The notes below the pieces were generated by a model, which saw only the letters and a program-made list of their open reading frames with translations, did no database searches and was not told the DNA's origin. A program made the translations under genes and the position numbers. Positions 44,216 through 55,877 of a stretch of 64,000 nt of DNA are shown here, piece by piece. Source of the stretch: Heterohyrax brucei (lineage: Eukaryota > Chordata > Mammalia > Hyracoidea > Procaviidae); NCBI GenBank assembly GCA_028571685.1, contig CM053141.1, positions 1,550,001 to 1,614,000 of the forward strand, in the 5' to 3' direction. Position 1 is the stretch's first letter. The number at the start of each line of letters is the position of its first letter.

Positions 44216-44944
44216 TTGGAGCTTCAGGGTCTCTCTCCATCTGCGCATCTTTGAGTAAGTAACTGAGGAAGGTCATGACCTCTGTCCCTGGGACTCTTGA
44301 GTTTTTTCCTATCTCCAGAGGACATCAATAAATTAGATTTTTATGTCTCTTAATTTAAAAGAGCTCTGTTCTTGTCATTTATTGACATAAATAAATATTC
44401 TCAGAATTCTTCTAAAGTAATAAAATTGAGTACCTAATACTGGGGAAGGGTTATGCTTTAAAATATTCTTCTAACACAAACTGTTAAATCAGAAATGTTT
44501 TAAACATTTGAGTTCACATAACTAAGGTATACCTGTGGCAAATTGGACTGGTTTAATAAAGACGGCTTAAAAATGTTTCTATGTATATCTTCTGATTTGT
44601 CAGTGTTAATTATATATACACATTTATGTCATTTTACTTGCTTTGGTTTTCTCATGAAGATAATAGTTAATCTGAAATTTCTATTTTATACAGGTTTCCC
44701 AGTCAAGTAAATTAACAGTACTTCTACACCATGTTAAAGATTATGAAAAAGTAATTTGTGTTCAATTAAATTGAATCCATTTCCTGAAAATCTTTTTCTA
44801 TCATTGTTAATTATACTTAGTAGTATTTCAGCTTAAACATAATATCTCAAGTCTTTAGATAACTTAAGGCCTTGGAATAATGTTACTTGTGCTAATTAAT
44901 AGATCACTTTTCATTGATAGATATTTTCTAAGTGATATGACCAA
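44216..44944. other. Unassigned AT-rich DNA
   Basis: The most AT-rich stretch outside the L1. Nothing recognised. Confidence 0.4.
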
Positions 44945-45110
44945 CGGAAGTGGTGGTGGAGAGCTTGGTTGCTAAACAGAGGTCAGCAGTTTGAGGATTC
45001 CAGCTGTGGCAGCTGCTCCGGCAGGGATGCGAAGCCCGTGAGGCCGACCTGCTCTGCCCAGCGGAGGGTCACTGTGGGTTGGAACTGACTTGATAGCAAT
45101 AGTTTTTTAA
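44945..45110 (+). mobile_element. AfroSINE
   Basis: 'gtggtggagagcttggttgc', 'gaggtcagcagtttgaggat', tail 'gggttggaactgacttgata'. Head slightly decayed. Confidence 0.82.
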
Positions 45111-45619
45111 AGCACAATTTCAACTTCATGCTTCTAGATGCCACAAAGAGGCATCTTTGTGTTATCTTTAGGTTTATTAGTGAATGTGTTATTTTTGCCA
45201 CTTTAGAAAGGTGTAAAGGGATGTGCATGACTGCAGAAAACATGCTAAATAGATTCACGAGCTTTGATATTCTGTTAAAACACGGAGAGGAAGGAGATTT
45301 TGATTGGTCGGGGTGGTGGTGGTGTCTGCTGCTGAGTCTGCTTCTGCTCACAGAGAGCCCCGTGTGCAGAGCAGGGCAGCTCCATCCAACACCCTCTGGC
45401 TTTCACTGTAAAACAGGGATTGTTCTCTTTGGTGAGTAGTTTTACTCCGGGATCCGACTCGACGGCACTTGGCTTGGCTTGGAGTAGTTTTAATTAACAA
45501 CCATGTCTCAGGCTCTACCAGGAGTGATCACGACAGAAAGGTGGGAGCACGCTCTTTTTTTTTAAAAGGGAGAAATTTATGTCTAATACAGGTGCCAATG
45601 TGTTCCAGGATGAGAAAGA
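45111..45619. other. Unassigned DNA
   Basis: A SINE-tail-like scrap ('gggatccgactcgacggcac') lies at 45450-45470. Otherwise nothing recognised. Confidence 0.4.
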
Positions 45620-46618
45620 TCTTAGAAAAGACTCGTTTGTCATTTTGTCATGCTGTGATATCTCGTGTGTTGCTGTGATGCTGGAAGCTACGCCACCAGT
45701 ATTTCGTGTGTCAGCAGGTCACCCACAATGGACAGGTCTCAGGAGAGCTTCTAGAATAAGACCAATTAGGGAGGAAGACTTGGTGATCTACTTTTAAAAG
45801 AAGTGAAAACCTTCTAAATAGCAATGGGACATTGTCTGATGTAGGTAGGAAAGTAGGAAGGCAGTCAAAATACAACTGGAGAAGAGTTGCCTCCTCAAAG
45901 GAGAGCCCACCTGAAAGAAGCCCTTCATTTGCTGATGTGGGATTCCTCAAAATGAGAAGAAATAGCTGCATCCATTTGCAATCAGAATGTGGACTGTGCA
46001 CAGCACAAATCTAGGAAACGGGAAGTTGTCAAAAATGAAATGGAACTCAAAAGCACATCTTAGGTATCGGAACGGAAACAGACTGGCATGTGTCATTTTG
46101 AGTTGGACAATCACGGTCTGCTATGTCAGGAATGACGTCACATTCACTGTCACACAGAGCGTCTCAGGACCTGTCCTGAGGTACAGCGCTGTCAGTGATG
46201 AGATCCATGTGCCCACAAGGAGCACTAGTTAATCTGATTTCATACTCAAATTTACACACCAACCACTGAAGCCAAAGGTGAAGAAACTGATCAAACACAC
46301 TATCAAAATACATTGATTATTACAGGTGATTGGAATGCAAAAGTTGGGAACAAAGAAGGATCATAGATACAAAACATGGCCTTGGTGATAGAAACCGTGC
46401 CAGACATCTCTTGACAGAATTTTGGAAGGTCAACAACTTCTTGATTGGAAATAACTTTCTTTGGCAGCATAAATGGCAACTATATTCTCCCGGGGTAGAA
46501 TACTCAGCAATCAGTCAACTGCATCTGTGGGACGAGACAATGGAGAAACTCAGTGTCAACTGTCACCACAAGGCCAGAGGCTGACTGTAGAAGAGATCAT
46601 CAATTGGTCATATGCAAG
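45620..46618 (+). mobile_element. RTE 5' half with endonuclease region
   Basis: Covers the part most copies here lack: a 5' segment (45620-45800), the ORF2 start region ('SFADVGFLKMRRNSCIHLQS' at about 45925-45985), and the AP-like endonuclease ('NGKLSKMKWNSKAHLRYRN' around 46018-46075; 'HLLTEFWKVNNFLIGNNFLW' around 46398-46460). Broken into at least four frames, with deletions near 46250 and 46360. It stops before the RT, where LTR sequence starts. Confidence 0.82.
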
Positions 46619-46890
46619 TCAGTCTCTTCTGAGATACGAAAGGGAGTCAAGGAGAGGATCTCTCACACCGCCAAGAAAGAAACGCTGGGAGTGCAGTGTG
46701 ATACGGAACAAGGGCCCCAGATCCAGTGGAAGATCAGTGATAAGGCCTCCCCTGAGAACCTACGGAGAAAGACTTTTCTGGGAATTGGGGCCCTGAATTT
46801 GTACTTCTGGCTGTAAGGGAATAAAAGTCTGTCTGTTAAAGTTATCAGCTTGTGGTGTTTCTGTTACAGCAGCACTAGATAACTAAGACA
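46612..46890 (+). mobile_element. MaLR-type LTR 3' half
   Basis: 'agtctcttctgagatacgaa', 'ccgccaagaaagaaacgctg', 'gggaataaaagtctgtctgt' with AATAAA at about 46820, 'gtggtgtttctgttacagca', end 'gataactaagaca'. The 5' half is absent. Confidence 0.82.
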
Positions 46891-47524
46891 TACAGTGGAG
46901 GACAAAATGTGGAAAGTGATTTTTATTTGCCTTGGTTAATAATAATCTAAAAAGAAGCTATAAAAATAAGTTAAAATTTTGGCTGTTTGCTCATTTTTGA
47001 TGGGCTTGTTTCCCTGGCTTACTGATTAATGTCTTTGTGTACAAGGTAAAAGATAACTCTTTACCTTCTGTGTAATCTGCCCAGATAGTCAAGAACCTGT
47101 GCTTGCGCTAACAATTTCTGTGCTATATGTTGACTTTGTTTTGTCCTTGATTGTTAAAAAAAGTACAAAGTTTTCTCACTTGTGGAAGAACTAAAGCTCT
47201 TTACAGTCATGTTGGCTTTTATGCTCATTTCTGAACATTCTGTTTTCCCTTTGATGAGACAGCTCACCAAGTGCTGGTGCTCAGGCACATACAGTCCCCC
47301 CCAGTTCCAGTATCCAAAGTCTCCTCGGGTGGCTCTTTTCATTTTCGCTTTAAGATTGGATCCTAAATTTAGAAAAATGAAGTAAACATTTTAGGCTGTC
47401 TTTTACACGTAAGACTACCTTTGAGATTTCCCAGAGATTACAAGTAATCGCAAAGCCTTGTTTTTCTTACTTTACACAAAGGGAGACACCAGAAATAGTT
47501 ATACGTTTCTTAAATTAGCTCAAA
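46891..47524. other. Unassigned AT-rich DNA
   Basis: Nothing recognised. Confidence 0.4.
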
Positions 47525-47800
47525 GCTATTGCAGGACCTGAATGGGAAGAGCTGTCCAGTTAGAAGAGATTCCTCCCTAGGCTCAGAGCTCGTTGGAGGG
47601 GACGTGGCCAGACACGTCAAGAATGCTGGGAGTTGTGGGACTCATTGTGATGCCTTCTCAGTGAGATGGACCAGGGCAGCACCTGCGAGAAGGGGCTCAA
47701 GGGTGACGACTATTGGGAGGGTGGCCAGAGCTAGGCAGCCATGCGTGCTGTCCTACACAGGGTCGCTTCAAGTCGGGACCAACAGGAGGGAGCTGAACAG
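47525..47800 (+). mobile_element. RTE 3' fragment, diverged
   Basis: 'gccttctcagtgagatggac', 'tgggagggtggccagagcta', 'cgtgctgtcctacacagggt', 'cgcttcaagtcgggacc'. Start uncertain. Confidence 0.6.
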
Positions 47801-48059
47801 CACTGGTGCCTCCTCTGGAAAATGGTGAAGAAAGCTGGAATCGGCCCCCACACCAAGCATACGTGCACCTTCTGTGGCAAAACCAAACTGGAGAGACTTC
47901 CTGTGAGTATCCTGCACCGTGGCTCCCGGATGAACACGCCAGCCAGGAGTGCCTGGACCTACAGTGCCGCGTCTGCAGTGACAGAAAAGGCCACCCTCAG
48001 ATGACTGAAGGAAATGGAAAGCCAGGGACAGTGTCACCACCGGAAGCATCCCCGCTGTG

Positions 48060-48350
48060 GTGGTAGGGTGCTGCTGAGTTGGCTCCAGCGCAGAGCCACC
48101 CAGGGCCACAGCAAGAACCCGGCCCGGTCCCAGGCTATCTCACAGTCGTTGCTGTGGTTGAGACCGCTGTGGCAGCCGCCGTGCTAGGCCATCCTGTGGA
48201 GGATCTTCCTCGATTTTGCTGTTGACTTTACCAAGGATAATGTCTTTCTCCAGGGACTGGCCGTCCTGACAGCGTGTCCCAGCAAGTGGAATCTCATCAT
48301 TCCTGGTTCTAAGAAACACTGTGGCTCCACTTCCTCCATGACGTAGGTGA
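48060..48350 (-). mobile_element. RTE 3' fragment, inverted
   Basis: 'gtgctgctgagttggctcca', 'ggatcttcctcgattttgct', 'taatgtctttctccagggac', 'gttctaagaaacactgtggc'. Confidence 0.78.
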
Positions 48351-48424
48351 TTACTTTTCTGGTGGTTCACAGTATGTTTATTTCTTTGGAAACACCACAG
48401 AGTCAGTTCTTGTCCAGTCCTCAT

Positions 48425-48762
48425 CCATCGCTGCTAGGTTCCATTAAGTCAGTTCTGACTCACAGAGACCCTGCGCACAACAGACAAAAGACGGCCTGGT
48501 CCCACCCCGTCCTGCCTGTCACAGCTGTGCTGGAGCTCGTTGTTGCAGCCAGTGTGTCAGTCCCTCTTGTCAAGGGTCCTCCTCTTTGTCCCTGACCTTT
48601 CTTACCAAGCAGGGTGTCCTTCCTGATAACCTGTCCAGACTGCACACGACGAAGCTGCACTGTCCTCCTTCTGAGGAGCGCTCGGGCAGTTCTTCTTCCA
48701 AGACAGATTTGTTTATTCTTCAGACATTCCACAGCGTATTCAACACAAATAGCTTAATTTAT
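48425..48762 (-). mobile_element. RTE 3' fragment, inverted
   Basis: 'gctgctaggttccattaagt', 'gaccctgcgcacaacagaca', 'cagtccctcttgtcaagggt', 'ccttcctgataacctgtcca', 'cttctgaggagcgctcgggc'. Lies 75 bp from another inverted RTE end. Confidence 0.85.
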
Positions 48763-48929
48763 GTAACTACATAAACAAAAATTAGAATAGACCCTCAGCC
48801 TTCTCCATTTTGAGTTCATTGAGATTTGGCGTCATTGATATAAATATTCCAGGCCACAGGTGCCTCGTGGCTAGGTCCGTGAGATTTGTCTTACTCTCAG
48901 GGAAGCACTGGTCAAACCCCGACACCCCA

Positions 48930-49115
48930 AGAAGAGGTCCCTGGGCCTTGCAAACATTAGCACGCTCAGCTGTGAGCCAAAAGGTTGGAGCTGCAGTCCA
49001 CCCAGTTTCCGCAAAAGACGGAAACTTTCTAAAAGTCAGCCACTGAACACCCAGGGGAGCCCAGTCTACTCTGCCATCCACGGTGTCACTGTGAGTCAGA
49101 GCAGACTAGAGGGCA
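48930..49115 (+). mobile_element. AfroSINE, long subfamily
   Basis: 'gaggtccctgggccttgcaa', 'tgagccaaaaggttggagct', 'gcccagtctactctgccatc', 'ctgtgagtcagagcagacta'. Confidence 0.78.
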
Positions 49116-49667
49116 AAGGGAGCTGGCACGCCCCCATCAAGCACTTTGCCCTCCTCTGTGTTGACGTTACCTGTGCCAGACTAATCGGACTTGAAGGATT
49201 TGTCGTCAGCAGACGACTGCGTGTCCCTCGCACGCTCGCCCGGAGGCACTGCCGTGAGCCTGTGCACTGGTGTCCCTGCCCTTGGCCTCAGCACCTCGCA
49301 GGAAGAGCCGTAGCAGGTACCTGGAACCGCTGAGGGCGGACCACCGCATGTTGTCCCGGAGCCGCTGGTTGAGGGAGGCGGGCTCACGGTCTAGCAGAAC
49401 AGGAGCCCATCAGCCAGGGGGGAGAATTGGTTGTTGGATTGTTATTTGGAATTTTATCAGTATTGTTACTGTTCTATTTTTTTATGTATATGTGAAAAAA
49501 ATCCTTTCCCTTTCTAAACCACCTCTAACAGTTAAGTAGACTCTGCTGCTCTAAAGCTAAGTGAAGCATTCTAAGTGACACGTGACTCTTGGTGATCCCC
49601 TTGAATTCACCAAGTCTCATGGAGGCTTTTATTCTTTGCTGACATATAGCTATTGACTTACGGTTGG
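49116..49667. other. Unassigned DNA
   Basis: Some CpG at 49220-49390 without reaching island density. Confidence 0.4.
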
Positions 49668-49825
49668 AGTCCCTGGGTGTTGCAAGTGGTAAAGTGCTCA
49701 GCTACTAGCTGATAGCCTGGTGGCTTGGAAGACAGGCCTGGTGACCTGCTTCTGTAGGGTCAGGTCAACACTGACACATGTGGGGTCACCATTAATAGGC
49801 ATCTACTCTATGACAACCACCAACA
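49668..49825 (+). mobile_element. AfroSINE, long subfamily
   Basis: 'gagtccctgggtgttgcaag', 'taaagtgctcagctactagc', 'ggaagacaggcctggtgacc', 'tgcttctgtagggtcaggtc'. Confidence 0.85.
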
Positions 49826-49929
49826 GAAGTTTAGTGAAAATGCAGTCTTCTCTTTACAAGTCAGTACAAGGAGAATTGTATCGTCTCTGAGAATAGTCAT
49901 CATTTTACCAGGAACGGCAAGCGACTCTG

Positions 49930-50000
49930 CAGCAAAACGATTTAGTGTTAGGGCTGTGAGTCAGGATCCACTCAGCAGCAGTGGGGTTAGCTTAGGGTCC
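49930..50000 (+). mobile_element. SINE tail fragment
   Basis: 'gggctgtgagtcaggatcca', 'ctcagcagcagtgggg'. Confidence 0.5.
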
Positions 50001-50334
50001 TGCAGACGGTGAAGCGGGCCACCCCCTGGGAGCTGCACCAGGCGAGTTCTGAGCACTTTGAGATAGCAAAAACTCACCCAGGTTCACAGGCAGTGCAAGC
50101 GAAACCCAGCGGGGGCTTTCTTGGGCTGGATTTCCTAGCCTTGGGGTAGCAAGTATCAGAAACTTTAAAAAATAAAATCTAATCTCCTTATGAACACTTG
50201 CAGACAGAAGTTAATTTTGTGATCTCTGTGGCTGCCTGCTGTTTCACGAGATGCAGCTAATCCACATCACTGCAGAACCTATGGGAATAAGCAGGTGCCA
50301 AATGTAGTGAAACCAGTGTTTTGTGACCACGGTT
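50001..50334. other. Unassigned DNA
   Basis: Nothing recognised. Confidence 0.4.
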
Positions 50335-50645
50335 ACTATTGTCGTTGTTGTTAACTGCTGTCACCTTGGTCCCTGACTCATGGCGACCCCCACACAGTGG
50401 AACGAAGGGCTTCTTGGTCCTGGGCCATCCCCATCGTTGGTCGCAGGTCAGACCGTTGTGTTTCCATTGGCTGATTCTTGGAAAGGAGATCGCCAGGCCT
50501 TTCTTCTCAGCCCTGCCAGCACCGCAAAAGCCTGTGCTGGCAGACAGGCAGCGGCTGTCCATGAAGGGCACCGCCTGGGACTTAGACTGGGATTGTCACA
50601 CGGCAGGGGAGGCTGCTACCACTGAGTCTGCATTGTTAGGGGATG
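50335..50645 (-). mobile_element. Long AfroSINE-family element, inverted
   Basis: 'tgttgttaactgctgtcacc', 'ctgactcatggcgaccccca', 'ttccattggctgattcttgg', 'aaaggagatcgccaggcctt'. Same order as 35412. Confidence 0.75.
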
Positions 50646-51150
50646 ACATATGACCCCTAGAGTGAGATTGTTGGGAAAGTTTTGAAATACTTCAAATTGT
50701 GCAAGATTTTACCGGTTGTTCTTTCAATAGAACGCAGCACGTTTTCAGCAGATTCTTCAGAATTATCTAATTCTAGAGGGCTCTCCACCTTTGAGTGCCT
50801 TTGACCAGGCTGTATGACACCCCTGTAAGTTGTAGAAAATTAACAGAAATGTAAATCATTGTTGTCTATAGAAATGAGAAGGATTTTGTCTGGTAGAGAT
50901 GTAATTGATTCCACTCTGTGAAAAGATATTTTCAGACATCACTGCAAAGATGACATCGGGACCCAGTTTAACCTCTTTTGGAATTCACATCAGCATCCCT
51001 GACACCCTTCATGTATCAGCTCTTCAGATTCATCTTTGAACCAGTTAGATGTTTTCATTTTATATTTGTATGATACTTGTGATTTTTCAATTTTGAAAAT
51101 GACCATTTTGGAAAAAAATCCCCCTGAAATGACTTATAAGTAAACTGGGG
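50646..51150. other. Unassigned DNA
   Basis: AT-rich; nothing recognised. Confidence 0.4.
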
Positions 51151-51757
51151 TGTCATGGATGAACTGCGTCTCCCCGGATATGTGTCAGCTTGGCCAGGTT
51201 GTGATTCCTGGAGTTTTGTGATTTGCCCTCTATCTTGCAATCTGATTATCCTCCACTTTGTGATATGTCCTCAATCCTGGCCTCTGTGCCCAGGGGCACG
51301 GAAGTGAGGAGTCAGCTGCGGACCAGAAGTCAGCATCTCACACCTGCCAGATGTGTAGGGGGGAGAACCCTATGGGGCAGTTCTCCTCCGTCTCAGGGTC
51401 ACTCGGAGTCTCAGTTGGCTCCACTGCAGGGAGTTAATGCTCTCTGTTTCTGGTAGGCCTGTGGTCCGGTCCCAGCTGCTGTCATGTTGGCAAGGAAGGA
51501 CTGGATTATGTTAAGGAAGGTTAGGGTGGCAGGCCACACCCTCCCTCAGGTCTCAGCCTGGAGCTGACCTTAGGGGAGTTTCCCTGGGCTGAGATGAAAG
51601 GAAAGAGAGGTGAGCAGAGAGAGAGGGAGAGAGCGCCCTACGCTACAGCTGGCACATGAATGTGGGGTTTTAGCCTCCAAACTTGAGAATACATTTCTGT
51701 TCGTTCAGACAATCCCCCTGTGGTATTTCTGTTATTGGGGTGCTAGGGAGCTACCAG
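51151..51757 (+). mobile_element. MaLR-type LTR split by a SINE
   Basis: 5' part 51151-51281 starts TGTCATGGATGAACTG and has 'gccaggttgtgattcctgga'; 3' part from about 51441 ends with 'ccctgtggtatttctgttat'. tgggg lies at 51146-51150 and at 51758-51762, a plausible 5-bp target duplication. Confidence 0.78.
51282..51440 (+). mobile_element. AfroSINE fragment inside an LTR
   Basis: 'agaaccctatggggcagttc', 'ctccgtctcagggtcactcg', 'gagtctcagttggctccact'. Younger than the LTR around it. Confidence 0.68.
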
Positions 51758-52744
51758 TGGGGTCGGGTTTCATGAGCACCCCGAAAACATCAGGGGTTGT
51801 GGGAGGAAAATAAGTCACTAGCAACGCCTGGGGTCAGTATGCTTTATTGAATCACACTTACACGCACAATGAAGCGGCGCTAACACCGGGACACGACGTG
51901 CTCTTGTTCACGTGACTGAAGAACTCAGACCTGCACTGACGTGAGTTGGGAACTCTCATTTGCATTAGTTAAAACCCCCCCATGTTCCACCAGGTCCCAC
52001 AGGGACTGCAGCGGTCATGTCACAACATTAGTATGTCAACACGCTCGCTTCCCTAAAAGCAGGCTTCACTCCAGGGAATTTAAGGACGGGCTGTGCTCTC
52101 ACCATCCTGACGAGATCCTGAAGTAGACTTCTACGATGACAAGACGTCTCCGAGGTGAAGCCTGCAGGAACCTCATGCCAGGCTCCAGCATTAACAGAAG
52201 GCTCCTCACAGTCACTGGAAACAGGCCGTTTAAATGTCAGGAGGATGATGTGGCGTCTCAGAGGTAGATTGGCCAAGAGGGATGGCCCAGGTGACTCAGG
52301 CAGCAACAGGAAAAGTCACAGTCACTTGAACCAGGCCTTCCGGATCAAACGGACGAAGGCTGACAGGTCTCAGAAGTTCACAGCACAGCTGACCCCCGGG
52401 CACAGACTTTCAGACGGGGGCTGCGCCCCAGATCCGGAGTACTGGATTTTTAAGACAAGTTGTTTACTTGGTTCTGGTTGCTACCCTCCAGTCCAGAGGG
52501 TCTTATCTTCAGGTGCCTCAAGTTGTTGACTTCTTCCTGATTGGTTATGGTCTTTATCGTTTCCCTGACCGTCTGTGGCCATGACCGTCTGGCAGTTGTT
52601 TTTCTCATCTTGCCGTGACCATGGATTTTCTCACCGTTTTACTCAGCTTAAGCACAGCCATTCTGCATTTTCACCATTTAGCCTGTTCGTGATTTAGCTT
52701 ATGTTGATGACAAGACTGCACTTTGCTATCTGTTCTGTTTTCAC
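51758..52744. other. Unassigned DNA, possibly an inverted LTR
   Basis: 'tatgctttattgaatcacac' at about 51838 is the complement of a polyadenylation signal context. The rest to 52560 is one coherent, CpG-containing stretch, but no family can be named. Confidence 0.4.
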
Positions 52745-52795
52745 GTATATGTATACGTATACGCGCACACACACACGTATGTGTACATACATAGA
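52745..52795. repeat. TA/CG/CA alternating tract
   Basis: tatacgtatacgcgcacaca and similar steps; Z-DNA-prone. Confidence 0.8.
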
Positions 52796-52817
52796 CTCAC
52801 TTCATCCAGCATAACAC

Positions 52818-52906
52818 CTGTTGTGAGGATGGCGCCGGCCCGGCAGTGCTGGCTCTGTCGTGCCCACTGTCACCATGAGTTGGCCCCTGACAATGACAAC
52901 AGACAC
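52818..52906 (+). mobile_element. RTE 3' terminal fragment
   Basis: 'gtgaggatggcgccggcccg', 'gcagtgctggctctgtcgtg', 'catgagttggcccctgacaa'. Only the last ~90 bp. Confidence 0.72.
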
Positions 52907-54629
52907 CTACGAAAAGGCTGAGAGGTGAAGGGCTGAGCTGCACAGAGAGTCAGATGCCAGGCCAGAGAGTCTGGTGCCCACGGTCACAAGGTGGCAGTTA
53001 CGTCTGCTTGAGTTCCCCCGCCTGTGTGGAGCAGCTCCCTGAATGTGAGTGCTGCCAGGCCCAGGCTCAGAGCCCGCTGTCCACATTTCTGCTCTTCACG
53101 GAGGCAGGCACAGTGTTGTGCACCATAAGTTTTGGGAGGAATCCCAGGGTCTAGTCCCATGTCTATTCAGGAAAAGTTTCACAGCCTAAAGTAGAAATGG
53201 CAGTGAGACAAGGCTAGACACAATGTCACAGATGCCATCCTAATTGAGAATGTCCAAGTGGGCTTCTGCCTTCAGGCACAAAGAGAGTGAGAGTCAGGCA
53301 AGACAAGGCCTGAGGTGGTGCACCCGACAGGCCCAGTGTTCCAGTGGTGCGAGGACGAAGGAGGAGGAAAGGGAGAAGCAGGCGTGCAAGCGTGGGAGGT
53401 GTGGATGGAGAGGAGGGCTCAGTGGTCACAGCCCTGTGTTCTCTGGAACCCAGGCTCCCTGATGCTTATTCGTGTTGCATCCAGAAGTGAACTCTGGAGG
53501 ACCAAGCCACAGGTAATAAGCACCGTCACCTGCTCTTGGGAGGATCCTCATATCTGAGCCTTTTGTCAGGATTGAAAATGGACTAGCCTCACCCCAAATA
53601 TACTCTGGAAGTGCCAGAATGGAGATGTCCCTCGTTTAACACAGTGCTCCTTTAAAGGTTTCCTATCTCCGATGTTCCACCCGGGGATACGGCTTTTGAG
53701 TCGTTGAGAATCTTTTCTTCCCCCCTCTGTTTCCATGGTAAGCAACCAAGTATAAAAGTCAGACACTCTGAGCCTTCCCAGAACAGTTTCTGGGTGCAGA
53801 CTGAACAGAGGAGAAAGGCAGCCTTTGTAAGCTGACCTGCAGTGTGCCACCAGCTGGGGACTGCACGGTTAGTCAGGAGCCAGTTAGGAAGCCAGGGTGG
53901 CTGACCGTGTGGTTAACTAAAGCAGCGGACAGTGAGCCTGGGAGCGGGCAGCTTAGATACCCGAGGACATTTAAGTGAGAAACTGTGCCCTAGTAGGAGT
54001 TGTGCATAATCATTTTGAAGTCTGTTTTGTGGAAAAGAGTTCGTTCAGAACAATTACTAGTTGCTTAAATAGGTCCTTTGGGGCCCTGGTCAGAATGAGC
54101 AGTTTAACCAAACCTGTCCTCTAACTTCATTTGTGGAAAATTATTGTCAGCCTCGTGTTTTACAGAGGCCCTGAGTGTAGACTGTAAAGCTAGGGAGGCT
54201 CTCCCTGTCACCAAGTGCAGAAGGAAAGGGGAAAAGATCCTCGCTAGTAATGTTTCTATGACAGTCTAAAAATGACCTGCTCAAAACCAAGAAAAAGTAA
54301 GATTCAGATCATACACCATCTGTAAGGAAAATCTCAATGTTAAGACAGTTGCATTTTCATTTTTTTAATGAGAATATTATCATATGATGTCATCACACTA
54401 ATACATTAACCCTAATTGCCCTGAGGATCATCAAATGTTGGATCTGGAAGAACCATTTGACGCCACCTAGCCCAAGGGTTCTAGAAGGATTTGGTAGAAA
54501 CAGGATCTTTCTGGTGTCTTGTCAAACCTGTAAATCATTCCTCTAAACAAACAAACAAAAAAACCACACACACAAATACCTCCCAAGTGTTGCGCAGTTT
54601 CAGTGGTCCTCAAGAGATACGCCTGTGAA
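52907..54629. other. Unassigned DNA, 1.7 kb
   Basis: A TATA-like tataaaag at about 53750 stands in otherwise featureless sequence. 54425-54480 resembles an ancient mammalian repeat but is too diverged to name. Confidence 0.4.
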
Positions 54630-54750
54630 CCACCCTCCATCGAGTTGCCTCATTGTACGCATGGGACTGAGACAGCAGGACGGTGCCCTGGCATCCAGCC
54701 AGTCACTGGGAGGGCGTGGGCTGGGACACCCAGGTCCAGTCTACTTCGCC
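54630..54750 (+). mobile_element. Possible MIR
   Basis: 'cattgtacgcatgggactga', 'gacagcaggacggtgccctg', 'ggctgggacacccaggtcc' parallel the MIR core order. Ancient, uncertain. Confidence 0.5.
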
Positions 54751-55309
54751 CCACGTGCCCCCTGCATTCTGACTGTGGGGGTTGTGTCTGTGTCTCCTCG
54801 TCTTGTTCTTTCACTTCATCAGCCGACAGGGATTAAAGATGACTTTTCATGTCTGCCCCTTCTGTGACAAAAGCCTCCCAGCTCTAGGGACGCTACTCCG
54901 TGGCACGCATATGTGAGGTAACATCTGATCCATACTGCTCAAGGGCTGTGACTTGCCCTGTTCACTCTTCTGAAGAACTAATGGCTCTTCCATCTTTTCT
55001 AATGGAGAGGAAACAGAGATCTCAATCTGACTGCCAATTTGAGGGTTAACTTGGTGATTTGGGGAGCAATCAGTGCTTTGGAAAGGGCTCTAACTGTCTG
55101 CTACCACGTAAACGGGGAATCTCAGTGAGTTAAGGACTGTTTCTAATGAAGGAAGCGGCCAGTGACCTGTTTCTTCACAACTGTCACACCAATCCTGTGA
55201 TATCTATCACTGGGGCTGGGGGACCAAGAATTTTTGTGGTAACTGGTATCTGGTTCTTCTGGTGGGGCAGGAGGGCAATCAGGAGGACTGACTGTCCCAG
55301 TCCACTGCA
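54751..55309. other. Unassigned DNA
   Basis: Nothing recognised. Confidence 0.4.
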
Positions 55310-55877
55310 GTTGCAACGACTGCTGATCAAGTTCACGAACTCATCCTAGAAAAAGTGCTAGCTATCTCATTACTGAATATCACTGTCACCTTGGAAGCAC
55401 TCCCCTTGGGAAACTAGGCACTGATGCCAGCACCTAGTCCACTCTTTAAAGCAATTTTGGAACTCTTTCTGGAATGGCCACCAGAGCTGTCATTGTATTT
55501 CTCTTGATGTCCTGAATGTCATCAAAATGTCTCTCTTTCAATATTTGCTCTATCTTTGGATAAACAAAAAAGTCACTGGGGCCAGATCAGGTGAGTAGGG
55601 AGGCTATTCCAATACAGTTATTTGTTTGCTGGCTAAAAATTTCCTCGCAGACAACTAACTATACGATTAAGTTCACGAACTTGCCACCATTCCAACATGG
55701 ACAATGGCCATTCCAGAAAGAGTTTCAAAATTACTTTGAAGGGTGGACTAGGTGCTGGGATTGGTGCATGGCTTCCCAAGGGGGAATATTTGAAAGGTGA
55801 CTTCAGTGATGTTCAGCAATGAGGTATGTAGCAGTTTTTCTAGGGTGAATTCAAGAACTTAATTGTCATGCCTTGTA
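55310..55877 (-). mobile_element. Palindromic mariner-type element, copy 2
   Basis: Reverse-complement of copy 1 over its whole length: left arm about 55325-55483, right arm about 55703-55875, spacer between them with the antisense transposase C-terminal region (complement of the PPYSxDLAP block near 55575-55610) and the internal TIR-like block near 55660-55682. Right end TA at 55876-55877; the left terminus is decayed after 'gatcaagttcacgaactcat'. Non-coding. Confidence 0.82.

Noticed and set aside
53745..53760. TATA-like box as a promoter
   Set aside because: No CpG island, initiator or downstream exon accompanies it.
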